7,500 bases of DNA from the NCBI GenBank assembly GCA_029240955.1, contig JARDZH010000075.1, positions 1 to 7,500 of the forward strand. Direction: 5' to 3'. This document shows, piece by piece, positions 6,597-7,500 of this stretch (within the stretch, counting starts at the first letter, position 1; every line of letters starts with the position of its first letter). This DNA is from Pseudomonas sp. GTDB taxonomy: Bacteria > Pseudomonadota > Gammaproteobacteria > Pseudomonadales > Pseudomonadaceae. The notes under the pieces were generated by a model. It had not been told where the DNA came from. It did no database searches and saw only the letters and a list, made by a program, of their open reading frames with translations. Position numbers and translations under genes: made by a program.

Positions 6597-6937
6597 ACGC
6601 TGCCTCCCAGTTGCAGAGGCACGCTTAGGCTCAGCGGCTGATTGTTGTCGACGATGGTGCCTTCGAACTCCAGCGACGCCTGGCCCTGAAGGTTCGCGCC
6701 GATGAACTGGATACGGCTGAGGCTGATGCGGGTTTCCCAGCGCATCAGCGCCATGACGGTAGCGGCGAAGACCTGCAAACGGGTGAAGTCGTTAAACGGC
6801 TGATCGACCAGCTCAGGGAGCAGACTGCCGTATTCGCGGCGCATGACACGGGTGCCGATGCGAGTGGTCAGGATGTCGGTGATCGACTGGGCAATGTGTT
6901 CGATTAGGTCGAGGGCTGCGCCGGTTTCTCGGTTCAT
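6593..6937 (-). CDS. W: Baseplate wedge protein gpW (gp25-like)
   Basis: This 114-residue protein belongs to the GPW/gp25 family, a small baseplate wedge component that helps link the baseplate to the first sheath ring. The length is normal for the family. The characteristic segment is RREYGSLLPELVDQPFN at about residues 33-49, followed by MRWETRISLSRIQ near residues 69-81 and a C-terminal beta-strand pair ending in SVPLQLGG. The ATG at 6937 is supported by AGGG about eight bases upstream and by the ATGA overlap with the stop of V. Its own stop overlaps the J start, again as ATGA. The gene context (V-W-J-I) is the canonical P2 order and supports the call. Nothing unusual is seen. Confidence 0.94.
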   Translation of the reverse strand: MNRETGAALDLIEHIAQSITDILTTRIGTRVMRREYGSLLPELVDQPFNDFTRLQVFAATVMALMRWETRISLSRIQFIGANLQGQASLEFEGTIVDNNQPLSLSVPLQLGGSV

Positions 6938-7500
6938 TCAGGTTTCCCTGTTTTCGCGCCGCCAGGCATGACACCACCGTGCAGGTGCTTCACCAGACTG
7001 ATGCCGGCCGCGATGACATCTTCGGACACAGTGACCGCACCGGTGATGTTCTGGTTACCGGTCTGGGTGTAGTCGCCCTCGTGGGTGATCGGGCCGACGA
7101 TGTGGATGCCTCCCGTGCTGATCAGGTTGGTGGTGCCGCCTTCGGCCAGCGTGGCGTTGAGGTAGTGCGTGACGCTGTCGTACTCGATGACCGTGCCGTC
7201 GCGGTAGGTTGTTCGGTGCAGCCCTTCGCGGTCGCCATTGGCCGGCATGTCGTCACTGAAAACGCCTGTCAGGACCACGCCGTTGCCGAGTTGACCGGAT
7301 GGGCTGAACAGAATGACCTGCTCGCCTTTAGTGGGCGGGTTCCATTCCCGGTCGGCGCCGGCGCGCGCGGCGATCCATGGGAGCCAGCCGGTGGTGAGCG
7401 ATCCAGTTTTGACCTGCACGCGCGGGGGCTTCATCTGGACGGCAGCGATGGTGCCGAGGCGGATGAGGTTTTCGATCAGGCGGGCGAGGGTGGCTAAGTC
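6934..7500 (-). CDS. V: Baseplate spike protein gpV (P2-like), N-terminus missing
   Basis: This is the membrane-piercing spike at the centre of the baseplate, the point of the contractile tail. The frame is open to the window edge: 188 residues are visible, and the in-frame Met at 7434 is internal, because the residues before it (LARLIENLIRLGTIAAV) match the family N-terminus and continue in frame. The true start therefore lies beyond 7500. The visible order is an OB-fold-like segment containing TTGWLPW and GEQVILFSPSGQLGNGVVL, a linker, then a repetitive beta-rich stretch (GGIHIVGPITHEGDYTQTGN onward) expected to form the trimeric beta-helix. The C-terminal part carries HLH at 6979-6987, the HxH motif that binds an iron ion at the spike tip in characterised P2-type spikes. 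The stop overlaps the next gene, W, as ATGA. Family assignment is confident; iron binding is inferred from the motif. Confidence 0.95.
   Translation of the reverse strand, partial: DLATLARLIENLIRLGTIAAVQMKPPRVQVKTGSLTTGWLPWIAARAGADREWNPPTKGEQVILFSPSGQLGNGVVLTGVFSDDMPANGDREGLHRTTYRDGTVIEYDSVTHYLNATLAEGGTTNLISTGGIHIVGPITHEGDYTQTGNQNITGAVTVSEDVIAAGISLVKHLHGGVMPGGAKTGKPE

Noticed and set aside
6979..7497. 172-codon plus-strand frame opposite gpV
   Set aside because: It is antisense to the spike gene and carries no known motif.
1..7500. tRNA, CRISPR array, insertion sequence or attachment site
   Set aside because: No cloverleaf, no regularly spaced repeats, no transposase and no terminal repeats were seen. 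The region is continuous tail genes.

Overview
The window is the tail-building section of a P2-like contractile-tail element. It could be a prophage or a phage-tail-like bacteriocin (R-type tailocin). It sits in a GC-rich gammaproteobacterium, most likely a Pseudomonas. That host call rests on the high GC content, the gene order also seen in P2 and R-pyocin clusters, and the glycine-rich fibre tip; no host gene lies in the window to confirm it. Every credible gene is on the minus strand, so transcription runs from high to low coordinates. Nearly every base is coding.

From upstream (7500) to downstream (1), the first block is the baseplate and fibre module: spike gpV (cut by the window edge), baseplate wedge gpW, baseplate gpJ, tail protein gpI, a 605-residue tail fibre (gpH position) and a DUF4376-type fibre-assembly protein (gpG position). 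Each gene overlaps the next by 1 to 8 bases, so translation is probably coupled along the block. A 90-base gap with two stem-loops follows (2584-2673, the first stem-loop reaching back into the fibre-assembly gene). The second block is the tail shaft module: sheath FI, tube FII, tail assembly chaperone E with its frameshifted E-E' form, and the start of the tape-measure gene T, which runs off the left edge.

Together these genes make a contractile injection machine. FI and FII form the sheath and inner tube, and T with E/E-E' sets tube length. V, W, J and I form the spike and baseplate. The fibre and its assembly partner give target recognition. The most informative signals are a textbook T TTT TTG slippery heptamer near the end of E, an HxH iron-binding motif at the spike tip, and a composite fibre with a collar domain followed by a glycine-rich tip. 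No head, lysis, integrase, regulator, tRNA, CRISPR or insertion-sequence feature is visible, so the window alone cannot separate a full prophage from a tailocin. I see no evidence for a wholly new system here.
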